Origin: Babylonia areolata
Lineage: Eukaryota; Mollusca; Gastropoda; Neogastropoda; Buccinidae
NCBI RefSeq assembly: GCF_041734735.1
Contig: NC_134899.1
Coordinates: 9,246,611 to 9,310,610 of the forward strand
Length of the DNA: 64,000 nt
Direction of reading: 5' to 3'
Under the pieces are notes generated by a model that was given only the letters and a program-made list of their open reading frames with translations, made no database searches and was not told the DNA's origin. The stretch's first letter is position 1. Every line of letters starts with the position of its first letter. The position numbers and the translations under genes are program-made. Below are positions 27,031 to 33,000 of the stretch, piece by piece.

Positions 27031-30030
27031 CGCATATGGATATGCTGGTGTGTATGTGTGTACATAATATGTTTGCATGCACATCTACCTTCAAAATAAT
27101 GCCACATGCATGATAATTGCTTCATTATCTCTGCACCTTAGTAAACACCAACAGCTTTCAGATGTATCAGGTCATGTGTAAGAATACATGCATGTATTAT
27201 TTTTTTCTCTTATCACTATCATTATTATTATTCTTTGTCCACTCAGGGCCTGAGTCAAGGCAGAAGCGACTCAGAGTCCGGTTTCGATGAGTCCAGCTCA
27301 CAGATGTCAAGGTCAGGGATGGAGGAGAGCATGCTGAACTCGTCCATGGTACGGTCACCAAGCTCAGAGAACCTGAGTGAAGATGTGATTCGCGCGGAGA
27401 TGAAGACAGTGGCTTGCGACTGGAAGTCCCTGCGGCAAGTGTTCACCTGTAGCTGTGCCACTCCCTTTGACTACTACGTGAAGAAGGTGAGCGAGGGATT
27501 GGTGGTTCGCTCCTGATGTTTCATTCATTGTGAAAAATGGGGTGGCCTTGTTGATAATGCACCCATCTTGGAGATAAATCACCACCAGGGTAAAATACAG
27601 TATCCTCATGGTAAAACTAGCCAATAAATCAGGATGTTAATTGTGGCTACTCAGAAGAAGAAGAAGAGAGAGGATTCCAAATTCATGATTTGTGTCATGC
27701 AGTGGGATGTTTACTGCTTGTCCATTAGTCCTTGAGTTATGGTAATGGTGCTAGTTGTTCAGGTGAGATGAGTTATCCTGAGGGTGACAAGCGCTTGTAG
27801 CTGAATGGTTAAAGTATTGGCTGTTCAGTCTGAGTGGTGTAGATCTGATCCTAGTCCTGTGGGTTAAGGTTGGAGATTTTTCTCATCTTTCAGGTGAAGA
27901 TACATGCAGACCCAATCGGACCTGAACCTTTTCTGTGCATACATGTGGAGAAGATCATATGTTCATGTTAAAGAACCCACAATCCATGTCAGATTTTGGT
28001 GGATTATAGGAACACAAATATACTCAGCGTGCACTTCCTAGAAACTGAAGTAAGGCTGCCTTAACTCACTCAGTACGGCCAGTCCTCTCTTCTCGTCTAC
28101 ACAGACCCCTCGGATGTCCAGTGGGTGTCTGAATGACCCAACCTTTAGCTTCCGTCGTCAGAATTGTGGCATTCTTTGTCAACATTCACCTCTTCAGTGT
28201 AAGAACCTTCCACTTGCAATATTTTGATGATTGTAATTGGGCTGAAACGCTGTTAACGTCATCTCTTTTGCCGTTCATATGGAGAGAGTTAAAGGTGGGG
28301 TCAGAACCTTCATACATGTAAAAGCTCACGTGCGAGGAAAAAGATCTCATGAATAGAGTGAATTCAGGATAAGAACTTAACAGTAAGAAGAGAGTTGCCC
28401 AAGGAAAAACAACATTGAGGAGGAATAGGCATTGTGTGGTTATGACAATGTGATGTATTTGTCCAGACTTGAATGTCAGGTTCTGGATGTTTTTATCATG
28501 TTTGTTTATGACTTGGAGAGAGGGGTGTATAGTGTCATGGACTGAGATTTGGACTGGCAACTTGATCGGTTTTTATTATTTTTTTATACTATGTTGTTTG
28601 TCAGATTAGTTTGTGTCTTTTTCATCACTGAGTACAAAATTCACTTGTTGTATAAACACAGAAAAGACAGTGGCTAAGAATAGCTGGGGATTCCCCCTGC
28701 GATGTATAGAAAATATGGCCTATCCTACCACCAAACATTAAGAGCGGAAGGTTCATGGATAACAGACCAATGAATGGTCACCTTTCAGTGACATGGGTCC
28801 TGTACCACGCCTGTGCGTAAATGCGAGCTTGGCGGTGAAAGGGTTAATGTGCAAGTTATCCCATCAACACTTATGTAGATTTCCCTTTCAGTGTTATTGG
28901 ATCATATCATGGCATGAATTGGCAGTCAATGGACTGGATGAGGTATGAAGCACATGATACAAAGGGTGTGTGCATGTGAGTCTTAACGACTCGATCCTTA
29001 CCTTTCTCTTTTTCCTCAAGTTTTAGTGTTACTGTTGACGGGCGCAATAGCCGAGTGGTTAAAGCGTTGGACTTTCAATCTGAGGGTCCCGGGTTCGAAT
29101 CACGGTGACAGCGCCTGGTGGGTAAAGGGTGGAGATTTTTACGATCTCCCAGGTCAACATAAGTATGTGCAGACCTGCTAGTGCCTGAACCCCCTTCGTG
29201 TGTATATGCAAGCAGAAGATCAAATACGCACATTGAAGATCCTGTAATCCATGTCAGCGTGGGTTATAGAAACAAGAACATACCCAGCATGCACACCCCC
29301 GAAAACAGAGTATGGCTGCCTACAAGGCGGGGTAAAAACGGTCATACACGTAAAAGCCCACTCGTGTGCATACGAGTGAACGTGGGAGTTGCAGCCTACA
29401 AATGCAGAAGAAGAAGAAGAAGTGTTACTGTTTTGTTTTGTTTTTGTAAGAGGAAGATGAAGACATTTATGTTCGTGAGATGTTAAAATGTTTCTGTTTG
29501 AAAGAGAAGTGTCAAAACATTTGTGAGAGATTAGCATGTTTCTGTTAGTAACAAATAATTCTTTATATTTTTTTCTGTTTGTAAGAATGGTAAAGATGTT
29601 TCTGTTTGTTGTAAGAGGAGGTTTATAATATTTCTGTTAATCGCAAGAGGAGGGTTAAAATGTTTGTGTTTGTAAGATGAGGATTAAAAAAAACAACAAC
29701 AAAAAAAAAAAAACAAAAAATCCATATTTTAAGGGTTAAAAAAAAACACACAAAAAACAACAAAATAAAACAACAACAAAAAAACAGAAGAAAAAGTTCA
29801 GCGTATTCATGTCATGGAAATTACAAATAATAACGAATTACAAATAATAACAACTCTTGACCTTGCATTGGCAGTTCCACTGCTGGAAGTGTGGGAACGT
29901 GTTCTGCATGCGCTGCATTGCCCACAACACGGCCCTGCCCGGCCACTACTCCCGCAAACCGGTGCCTGTCTGCAAGCCCTGCTACAAGGCGCTCCGCCGC
30001 TCTCCCTCCATGGACGTCCTCCTCAGCTGA
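5273..30030 (+). CDS. MTMR6: Myotubularin-related phosphoinositide 3-phosphatase, MTMR6/7/8 group (5' end missing)
   Basis: Thirteen exons join in frame: 5273-5435, 5971-6125, 6642-6770, 11951-12085, 12586-12718, 13345-13454, 14149-14271, 15343-15596, 16464-16598, 20795-20921, 26172-26366, 27247-27486, 29875-30030. They sum to 2055 bases, 684 residues plus stop. All inner borders are AG/GT. Residues 1-55 are the end of the PH-GRAM domain. The phosphatase domain follows, with the Cys-x5-Arg loop CSDGWDRT (Cys287, Arg293) intact, so an active enzyme is expected. Residues about 447-488 resemble the C-terminal coiled-coil region, then a Ser/acidic linker and an atypical FYVE-like finger (about 619-676). 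Known relatives remove the 3-phosphate from PI3P and PI(3,5)P2 on endosomes, often paired with MTMR9. The residue order closely follows remembered human MTMR6. The start exon (about 45 residues) was not found. Assigning 6 rather than 7 or 8 is not possible; invertebrates usually have one ancestor-like gene. Confidence 0.93.
5478..5712 (+). mobile_element. tRNA-derived SINE family B, diverged copy in intron
   Basis: The head 'cagccgagtggttagagcat' gives an A-box-like block and 'gggttcaaatcctg' a B box. The body has 'tgggttaagagtgg', 'cccaggtcaacag' and 'gcctgaaccc', in the same order as the intact copies. It begins about 40 bases after a splice donor. It is a SINE, not a functional tRNA gene: the 3' half does not fold as an acceptor stem with the 5' end. 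Confidence 0.8.
5971..6125 (+). CDS. MTMR6: MTMR6-like exon 2
   Basis: Acceptor 'gctgttgcag', donor 'gtcaga' at 6126. Encodes [15 protein letters not shown] and [15 protein letters not shown], the linker into the phosphatase domain. Completes the split Thr codon from the previous exon. Confidence 0.95.
6230..6676 (+). repeat. Exon-edge minisatellite: tandem copies of exon 3 acceptor and exon start
   Basis: Six units of about 67-77 bases. Each has a GT run, 'gttttctctag', then 'ctatgtgatacatatcctag' and about 10 more bases, then 'cgctgaaactgaaactgac'. The last unit is the genuine acceptor and first 30-odd bases of exon 3. Earlier AG positions are 6278-6279, 6355-6356, 6501-6502 and 6573-6574. 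The third copy has TG at 6429-6430 instead of AG. Extra lengths to the real border are not multiples of three for the two nearest decoys. Confidence 0.9.
6642..6770 (+). CDS. MTMR6: MTMR6-like exon 3
   Basis: 129 bases, 43 codons, phase 0 at both ends. Encodes [14 protein letters not shown] through [20 protein letters not shown], the conserved myotubularin stretch before the catalytic half. Its acceptor is the last unit of the upstream minisatellite; donor 'gtaact'. Confidence 0.95.
6880..7015 (+). mobile_element. Fragment related to the GACTCACTTGTG element family
   Basis: The sequence 'cattttctctggaaatactttgtctgtcaac' type segment (6942-6972), preceded by a GT run and 'tccattataagctttaacc', matches the internal part of the copies at 7654, 54032 and 56935. 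It is diverged and incomplete. Confidence 0.5.
7016..7653. other. Intron 3, unassigned
   Basis: AT-rich intron sequence with no exon, RNA gene or repeat family that I recognise. Confidence 0.5.
7654..8196 (-). mobile_element. Non-autonomous DNA-transposon-like element, copy 1 (short form)
   Basis: Ends carry the inverted 12-mer GACTCACTTGTG (7674-7685) and CACAAGTGAGTC (8181-8192). Outside the left 12-mer, 'gagaggcaaggccttcaa' is shared with the 3' ends of the copies near 55682 and 57516. The inner part holds an AC run (8090-8138) and the conserved block read on the minus strand as 'actttgtcagttgacacc'. No coding capacity. Confidence 0.75.
8197..9497. other. Intron 3: poly-T, TCTG and CT microsatellites, otherwise unassigned
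   Basis: A poly-T run at about 8504-8529, a TCTG/TCTC tract at about 8876-9035 and a CT run at about 9092-9145. The remainder shows nothing recognisable. Confidence 0.55.
9498..10015 (-). mobile_element. Polyadenylated retroposon, copy 1, with target-site duplication
   Basis: About 518 bases, poly-A tail at the left (seen as a T run about 9498-9524). It is flanked by a direct repeat 'agtttccacctttttt' at 9482-9497 and 10016-10031. It shares most of its length with 14293-14772. On the minus strand both copies carry an aligned 65-codon frame (9720-9917 here). Family not recognised. Tail plus duplication indicates LINE-machinery retroposition. Confidence 0.8.
10016..10549. other. Intron 3 with a LINE/SINE 3'-end remnant and ATT repeats
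   Basis: Positions 10308-10360 read 'gtgagcgctttgatttgtct' and continue to 'cataaatac'. This matches the 3' tail of the LINE at 17562-18133 (about 18062-18112). ATT/ATG trinucleotide repeats follow to about 10498. Confidence 0.55.
10550..11574 (+). repeat. Tandem array of about eight units resembling the tract before exon 4
   Basis: Units of about 110-200 bases start near 10552, 10680, 10800, 10918, 11028, 11162, 11288 and 11486. Each has 'aagctgagtgtgtgatgtg', 'gctgtctctccc', a C-rich run, 'aaaaagtattgcc', 'agtctgtaa' and an A-rich spacer. A last partial unit lies directly at the exon 4 acceptor (about 11905-11950). Spacer length differences account for the irregular period. Confidence 0.85.
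11575..11852 (+). mobile_element. TTAA-type MITE inserted in the tandem array
   Basis: Starts TTAACTCTTTTGCCACCAAG and ends in a diverged inverse of this near 11835-11852. The body (about 11630-11820) is matched in inverted orientation by 15604-15899. It separates the last array unit from the other eight, so it arrived after the array formed. No coding capacity. The exact right end is uncertain. Confidence 0.7.
11951..12085 (+). CDS. MTMR6: MTMR6-like exon 4
   Basis: 45 codons, phase 0 at both ends. Encodes [20 protein letters not shown] and [10 protein letters not shown], a hallmark of the myotubularin phosphatase fold. Acceptor 'tgtctctttttccag', donor 'gtgaga'. Confidence 0.95.
12086..12585 (+). 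repeat. Degenerate TAGTC/TGGTC pentamer-like repeat in intron 4, then GT run
   Basis: From just after the donor to about 12425 the sequence is a degenerate mixture of 'gtctagtctagtc', 'tcttgtccagtc' and similar units. A 'gtggtgtggtgt' and GT run follows (12424-12488). Confidence 0.8.
12586..12718 (+). CDS. MTMR6: MTMR6-like exon 5
   Basis: Encodes [20 protein letters not shown] and [14 protein letters not shown], strongly matching the GYEN...FIGIENIH signature of myotubularins. Acceptor 'atgatgacag', donor 'gtaaac'. Leaves one base of a Val codon. Confidence 0.95.
12719..13344. other. Intron 5: GT/AC microsatellites with alternating purine-pyrimidine block
   Basis: GT run at 12757-12783, a 'gtgtgtgagtgtttagatgt' type tandem repeat at 12795-12940, alternating GC/GT/AC sequence at 12942-12989, and AC/ACC repeats at 13130-13315. 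Confidence 0.75.
13345..13454 (+). CDS. MTMR6: MTMR6-like exon 6
   Basis: Completes a split Val codon, then encodes [20 protein letters not shown] and [16 protein letters not shown], which precedes the catalytic loop in the family. Acceptor 'ctgtgtgcag', donor 'gtaaga'. Confidence 0.95.
13466..13705 (+). repeat. Two-copy tandem duplication just after the exon 6 donor
   Basis: Two units of about 113 bases. Shared parts are 'ttaaaaca', 'tttgtcagt', 'gcata.taagtgtgc', 'gagggtgg' and 'ggtgtggtgtggtagatggt' (near 13532 and 13651). Confidence 0.75.
13706..14148. other. Intron 6, otherwise unassigned
   Basis: Contains a GT run (13829-13858). Nothing else is recognised before the acceptor of exon 7. 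Confidence 0.5.
14149..14271 (+). CDS. MTMR6: MTMR6-like exon 7 (catalytic loop)
   Basis: 41 codons, phase 0. Encodes [20 protein letters not shown] followed by [16 protein letters not shown]. This is the Cys-x5-Arg active-site loop of an active myotubularin; pseudophosphatase members lack the Cys or Arg. Acceptor 'gacgttgcag', donor 'gtgagg' at 14272. A retroposon sits about 20 bases into the following intron. Confidence 0.97.
14293..14772 (-). mobile_element. Polyadenylated retroposon, copy 2, next to a splice donor
   Basis: About 480 bases, tail seen as a T run at the left. It is flanked by a 20-base direct repeat starting 'tgagggggtgaactt' at 14273-14292 and 14773-14792. The first copy begins inside the exon 7 donor (14272-14273). 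It matches 9498-9980 over nearly its whole length but lacks about 35 bases present at the 5' end of copy 1, so it is 5'-truncated. The aligned 65-codon frame is at 14506-14703 on the minus strand. Confidence 0.85.
14793..15059. other. Intron 7, unassigned AT-rich sequence
   Basis: T-rich intron sequence after the retroposon. No exon or repeat family is recognised. Confidence 0.45.
15060..15400 (+). repeat. Exon-edge duplication: three diverged upstream copies of the exon 8 border
   Basis: The real border is 'ttttttcctcag' then 'gtgttgatagaaaaagagtg' and 'ttcggccac'. Upstream copies have their borders near 15081, 15145 and 15235. The 15235 copy keeps 'ttttttcctcag' followed by a close match to about 45 bases of the exon. 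The 15145 copy has lost AG but keeps 'gtgttgatagaaatagagtg'. The 15081 copy is shortened. Spacing is about 64, 90 and 107 bases. Confidence 0.85.
15343..15596 (+). CDS. MTMR6: MTMR6-like exon 8
   Basis: Encodes [39 protein letters not shown] and [18 protein letters not shown]. All are highly conserved in MTMR6/7/8. Acceptor 'tttttcctcag', donor 'gtgaag'. Leaves two bases of an Arg codon. The upstream intron carries duplicates of this exon start. Confidence 0.96.
15604..15899 (-). mobile_element. TTAA-type MITE, inverted relative to the copy in intron 3
   Basis: Reverse complement of the 11575-11852 element: 'agtctaaaatatttggtgcc' here (15843-15862) pairs with 'gccaaatattttagactcg' there, and 'agacagttcacca' here with 'ggtgaactgtct' there. 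Begins with 'taactctttcaccac' eight bases after the exon 8 donor. Diverged; no clear TTAA at the right end. Confidence 0.65.
15900..16463. other. Intron 8: AT-rich, with short tandem repeat before exon 9
   Basis: Positions 16249-16425 hold about four copies of 'aatcatagaaaaacat' spaced about 47-57 bases, ending about 40 bases before the exon 9 acceptor. The rest is unassigned. Confidence 0.6.
16464..16598 (+). CDS. MTMR6: MTMR6-like exon 9
   Basis: Completes the split Arg codon, then encodes [20 protein letters not shown] and [10 protein letters not shown], matching the EKTYSLWPFL...YLNPLY stretch at the end of the phosphatase domain. Acceptor 'gcatgtgcag', donor 'gtgagt'. Leaves two bases of a Lys codon. 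Confidence 0.94.
16604..17000 (+). repeat. Minisatellite, about seven units of roughly 60 bases, just after the exon 9 donor
   Basis: Units begin 'gcatctccacattctgttca' near 16612, 16670, 16729, 16788, 16847, 16900 and 16960. Each continues with 'acag..agcaa' and 'caaagatctcagtattgcag'. Later units are more diverged. Confidence 0.85.
17001..17561 (+). repeat. Short-unit minisatellite (about 22-25 bases), left part
   Basis: Many units of 'cccctgtgtcttacccagtc' plus 'taaa'. A higher-order copy is visible (17105-17200 and 17228-17320 nearly identical). It continues at 18133 after a LINE insertion. Confidence 0.85.
17562..18133 (+). mobile_element. 5'-truncated LINE (L2/CR1-like) inserted in the minisatellite
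   Basis: The frame at about 17590-17812 encodes [19 protein letters not shown] and [19 protein letters not shown], the typical C-terminal tail of reverse transcriptases in non-LTR elements of the L2/CR1/Jockey group. After the frame breaks, 'gtgcgaaagcgctttgattt' and 'ataaatacc' lead into an ATT repeat (18115-18134), the expected 3' end. The left edge is approximate. A dead 5'-truncated copy. Confidence 0.85.
18134..18670 (+). repeat. Short-unit minisatellite, right part
   Basis: Same 'gtgtcttgcccagtctaaac' unit as 17001-17561, more homogeneous near 18410-18660. Confidence 0.85.
18671..19654. other. Intron 9: T-rich and GT microsatellites
   Basis: TTTG-rich sequence (18860-18960), GT runs (18995-19023, 19226-19315) and a TTTC/T tract (19030-19195). 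No exon found. Confidence 0.6.
19655..19895 (+). mobile_element. tRNA-like-headed SINE (family C)
   Basis: The head 'catggcaaagcggctagttt' and B-box-like 'gtttcgaacccc' are followed by 'gggtcctggtcagctcctac', 'gaaatggaaagactggggcc' and 'gtgtctatcacctgggcctc'. I remember this wording from gastropod repeats. It ends where the 50-base minisatellite begins. Confidence 0.6.
19901..20800 (+). repeat. Exon-edge minisatellite: 18 units of exactly 50 bases ending at the exon 10 acceptor
   Basis: The block 'tagtgactggtttgctgatt' recurs every 50 bases from 19921 to 20771 with no change in length, each followed by 'tcaggttctg' and 'tcagccatcaaggaagaagt' or a GC-richer variant. Position 20793-20794 is the real acceptor and exon 10 begins 'gttctggcgg'. 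So each of 17 upstream units keeps an identical AG plus six exon bases. Two sequence classes ('ccatcaaggaagaagt' and 'ccgtcaggggagaggt') lie in blocks, as unequal exchange would leave them. Confidence 0.95.
20795..20921 (+). CDS. MTMR6: MTMR6-like exon 10
   Basis: Completes the split Lys codon, then encodes [20 protein letters not shown] and [10 protein letters not shown], matching the FW-x-MY...HPR segment of MTMR6/7/8 and the start of the coiled-coil. Acceptor is the final unit of an 18-unit minisatellite; donor 'gtgact'. Confidence 0.94.
20922..22400. other. Intron 10, first part: G-rich tract, GT repeats, AT-rich sequence
   Basis: A G-rich stretch (20931-21010, with a run of about 16 G at 20949-20964) lies just after the donor. 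Degenerate GT-rich repeats occupy 21040-21110 and 21465-21640, GT again at 21773-21806. The rest is AT-rich and unassigned. Confidence 0.6.
22401..25856. other. Intron 10, second part: dense microsatellites
   Basis: GT runs at 22631-22658, 22684-22731 and 22847-22898; CT at 23057-23148; AC at 23227-23260, 23308-23364 and 24058-24102; CT/GT at 25706-25781; C/G homopolymer stretches near 23788-23804 and 24190-24210. No exon found. All longer reading frames here are simple-repeat artefacts. Confidence 0.7.
25857..26150 (+). repeat. Degenerate tandem repeat ending about 20 bases before exon 11
   Basis: Three to four copies of 'gatctgcttgttgtcagcat' plus 'ggtgtttagatttgtttgtt' and TTTAT-rich spacer, starting near 25860, 25956, 26020 and 26096. 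They do not include exon bases. Confidence 0.7.
26172..26366 (+). CDS. MTMR6: MTMR6-like exon 11
   Basis: 65 codons, phase 0. Encodes [20 protein letters not shown] and a Ser-rich stretch to INGRLPLE. Less conserved linker between phosphatase and zinc finger. Accepted because of the in-frame AG/GT borders ('ctccctccag' and 'gtacat') and higher GC content than its flanks. Confidence 0.88.
26395..26715 (+). repeat. Tandem repeat, five units of about 67 bases, just after the exon 11 donor
   Basis: The phrase 'gatatgagctgtcaccaagt' recurs near 26407, 26475, 26543, 26609 (changed) and 26676. Each is followed by 'ctgtgtaaagaaattagc' and 'gttagtgagggcatg'. Confidence 0.85.
26716..27246. other. Intron 11, remainder
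   Basis: Unassigned sequence with a GT run at 26983-27031. No exon found. Confidence 0.5.
27247..27486 (+). CDS. MTMR6: MTMR6-like exon 12 (Ser-rich linker and start of FYVE-like finger)
   Basis: 80 codons, phase 0. Begins with a Ser/acidic stretch ([18 protein letters not shown]), likely unstructured and a candidate phosphorylation region. Ends with [20 protein letters not shown] then VKK, the first zinc-ligand pair written as Cys-x-Cys. Acceptor 'gtccactcag', donor 'gtgagc'. Confidence 0.92.
27786..28340 (+). mobile_element. tRNA-derived SINE family B, old copy split by a MITE
   Basis: The head 'gcttgtagctgaatggttaa' (about 27793) and body segments 'ggttaaggttggagattttt', 'catgcagaccc' and 'ggaacacaaatatactcagc' run to 28060. 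The family's tail 'catacatgtaaaagctcacg' resumes at about 28311 after the insertion at 28065-28288. Confidence 0.7.
28065..28288. mobile_element. piggyBac-type MITE with TTAA target duplication, nested in a SINE
   Basis: TTAA at 28061-28064 and again at 28289-28292 flank 224 bases. Inner ends 'ctcactcagtacggcc' and 'catatggagagag' form a short imperfect inverted repeat (CTCACTC/CTCTCTC). It interrupts the SINE so that SINE sequence continues on both sides. No coding capacity. Confidence 0.75.
28341..29036. other. Intron 12, with possible MITE remnant
   Basis: Positions about 28690-28846 end in 'cttggcggtgaaagggttaa', which looks like a right end of the TTAACCCTTT class of MITEs. The left end was not defined. 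The rest is unassigned. Confidence 0.35.
29037..29420 (+). mobile_element. tRNA-derived SINE family B, full length with target-site duplication
   Basis: The head 'caatagccgagtggttaaag' (A box) and 'gggttcgaatcacgg' (B box) open the element. The body contains 'ccaggtcaacataag', 'gcctgaacccccttcgtg' and 'aacaagaacatacccagc'. The tail is a GAA repeat. It is flanked by 'agtgttactgtt' at 29025-29036 and 29421-29432. Non-coding and probably the youngest type of copy in the window. Confidence 0.9.
29433..29874. other. Intron 12, 3' part: degenerate short repeat and A-rich tract
   Basis: Degenerate copies of 'aaaatgtttctgtttgtaag' (29480-29670), an A-rich tract (29680-29790), and a 19-base repeat 'attacaaataataac' twice at about 29820-29852 just before exon 13. 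Confidence 0.6.
29875..30030 (+). CDS. MTMR6: MTMR6-like exon 13 (FYVE-like finger and stop)
   Basis: 51 codons plus TGA (30028-30030). Encodes [20 protein letters not shown], then [18 protein letters not shown]. It supplies six of the eight zinc-ligand cysteines of a FYVE-like finger. The basic R(R/K)HHCR core of classic PI3P-binding FYVE domains is replaced by KKFHCWKC. Acceptor 'gcattggcag'. Confidence 0.95.
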   Translation, partial: FHCWKCGNVFCMRCIAHNTALPGHYSRKPVPVCKPCYKALRRSPSMDVLLS

Positions 30031-33000
30031 TGCTGCGAGTCGTATTGCACAGGAGGGTGAGCGTGGAGGCCTCTGTGTGTTTCTAATCCAGTGCTAGAAT
30101 GGTGTTCCAGACTTTATGCAGCTTGACTTGACGTCCTTGACAGGATCAAAAGTTGTGCCAGACTGGGTGATGGCTACGAAATCGGATGACCTTGATGGAT
30201 GAACTTCATTCGGAGTTTGGTGACGGCTGTGAGATTTGATGATGATGGTGTTGATGACCTTGACCATGAACATTCTCGTTGCTTGAAAGTTTGAACCAAG
30301 TGCAATGTCTTTGGGCAGATGCCATGTGTATGATTGTGTGACTGTACGGAGTTGATGACTTTCTTCCTGGTGGTAAACTTGGTGTGTGTGGAGGTCGAGG
30401 GTGGGGGGAAGGAGAAGGGTGTGCTTTGTGTGAAGGTCAGATTTCGAAATGTAGACTTGTTCTTTCATCACCACTTTATTATGGTATTCACATGGCTTAA
30501 ACATCACACTCTTATAAAATGATAAAAGAAAGAAAAAAGAAGAAGAAATGTAAAACTTGCCAAATTAAGCTGGATCCAGTTTTTGTTCTTTTGGTTTTAG
30601 CACCATTCAGTGTTATATTAGAAAAAAAGTTTTGATTGTGTGACTGAATGATTGTTGGTTTATATGATGATGGATTGAATTAGTGAATGATTGACTGACT
30701 GGCTGGTTGACTGACTTGTCACTTGTTTTTTTTTGTTTGTTTTTTTTAAGATTTCTGAATCAGCGATTTTGAAGAGACTTGGGAGTGTGGGAAAATGTAA
30801 CGTTCACCAAACAAGAAAGAAAAGACTCTTTGAGTGTGTGACACAATTCATATTATGTGATGATCCATTATTGTCAGTGATGTTGGTGTTCTTGTTTTGC
30901 TCAGACATATGACTTAACTGTGAATATTGGTTTCTAACGGTTGTTGGTTCCTCTGGGTGTGAAAGCTCATTTGGTGCATCAGGTTATCTGACAATTCTTC
31001 TGTGAGAAAGGTATGATTGCATCTGAATCTTTTATTGACTTTGGAGTGAATGAACTGTGAACAATTTGCCGTTCAGTTTGGATTAGTATGATCAGGGTTG
31101 GATGTTTTTTTAATGTGTTTGATTTACACTTGAGCTGTGGGTTTGTTTTTATTGTTGTTGATTTTTTTTTTTATTATTATTTAATTTTTCTTCATTTTTT
31201 GGCTCCTGATCCTGATTTTGATAATAATGGTAGGTAGGGTATCTTGAATAGAACCAACATAAAAAGGCCATGCCAAATAGTGTTACTTCCTCATCATTTT
31301 ATTGGATATTGCCTGAATGCAAATGATGTAGCTCTGTGGACAGTTATTGCTGAAACAAGAAAAAGAAATAGGCTTATGAAAGAAAGAATTCATGTCAAGA
31401 TGTTTAAGAGAAAACCTGAAATAAAAATTGGTTTGTTTTACACAGTATGTTATCTTTGCAGCATTAATGTATCTTGTACAAATATCGGGGAAAAAAATAG
31501 AGAATTAAATTTGCAAAATGAACAACAAAGTAAATGTACTTCTGGAACACACTGTGAAATTATTCATTTGCTGCATTTATTTAAGGTCAACACAAACTGA
31601 TAAGAGTGGGGAGTTTTAACTGGGATAATGAAGGAGATTAACAGATTCAGTGTCATAAGATTGTTTCTACAAAATGCAGGAAAGTTTTGTTGATTTTGAA
31701 ATCAAAGACAAATGATTTCGTTGTTGTTGTTTTTATACTTTTTAAATCACTTTTTTAGGTACATATGAAAACACATCCATCAAATTTTATAATATTTGTG
31801 CTAGATAGTTACAATGATAATACAGAGTGATTAGAGACTTTTAAACTGAACCTGACAGACTGGGAAGGGCATTTATATAAAATAGAAAATACAAAGAGAA
31901 ATATGGTTTCTATGAAAGGCAGTGAAATATTTTCATCATTGCAAGATATGTTCAATTTAATGCAGTTTAGAAGAAACCAGAAAAAAATATGTTACTTCAT
32001 GTATTGCTATAAAATAAAAAATAGAAAACTCCTTTGTATATGTATATATTATTGTAGTTGTCAAACTACTGATCACAGTAAAATCGATGTGATCACATTT
32101 ATTACACTTGACTAAAAACAGGCCATTGGGGGAATGAGAAGTGTGTTCTATGTTCTCCCTTTCTATATGATAGAAAAATGAAAGAGAAACAGTTGTTCTT
32201 AGGTGTCATATGGAAGCAATAGTTCTTTCATAAATTGTAAAACAAAACTGGCTATCTGGTTAATATTTTGTGAAACGTGATGTAAATTTGCCAGTGGAAG
32301 GCGATCGGGGTGAAGGGTTTTTACCAGCAGGCTTCAGTTTAATGACCCATTAGTTGGTGCTTTTAAGGTCAAGCTGTTCATGGCTTGGAGTATGTTTTTT
32401 ATTGCTTCTGTGTATATAACAGCAGCTGGTCACTTATATTGATTAATATTTGCTGCTATATACTTCTGCAGCACATCATGATATGTGGTGTTATTTGTTG
32501 GAAAGAAAACAAACCAAAACACTTATATGTAGAAGAAAAAGAGTAAGCATAGGAAATGTAGGATGTTTATATTTTGGAAGAGTCTGTTTTATTGATATTA
32601 ATCAGGATTTGCATATATTCTCCTGTTGATTGTTCCAGGATGAACCTGTGCTGTTTCATTCAGAATTATACATAAAATACTAGTCTGATCCTGGAAGAAA
32701 GTTTCATCCTTTCCCAGATCAGGGTAGTCAGTGACTCAGACAAGACAAATAATTACCATGTTAGATTGGTATGTGATACAGTGAGTTGCTTTCAATTTCT
32801 GATACAGTGAGTTCCTTTCAATTTTTTTTTCTGATTTGGAGGAATATGATTCTTTTTGTTTGTTTGTTTTAGTTTTTCTGGGCATATTTTTATCATAATT
32901 GAAGTGATACTCACTAAAAAATTCTCCATAGTCAAGTTTTGAAAAAAGGCTTCACACTTGATTCAATAAAAATTATTCCTCCAGTAAATTATACCTTTAC

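Noticed and set aside
29037-29125. tRNA gene candidates (A and B boxes at 5485, 29045, 38890, 44330)
   Set aside because: Boxes are present but the sequences continue into a shared 300-base body with target duplications and do not close an acceptor stem. They are SINE heads.
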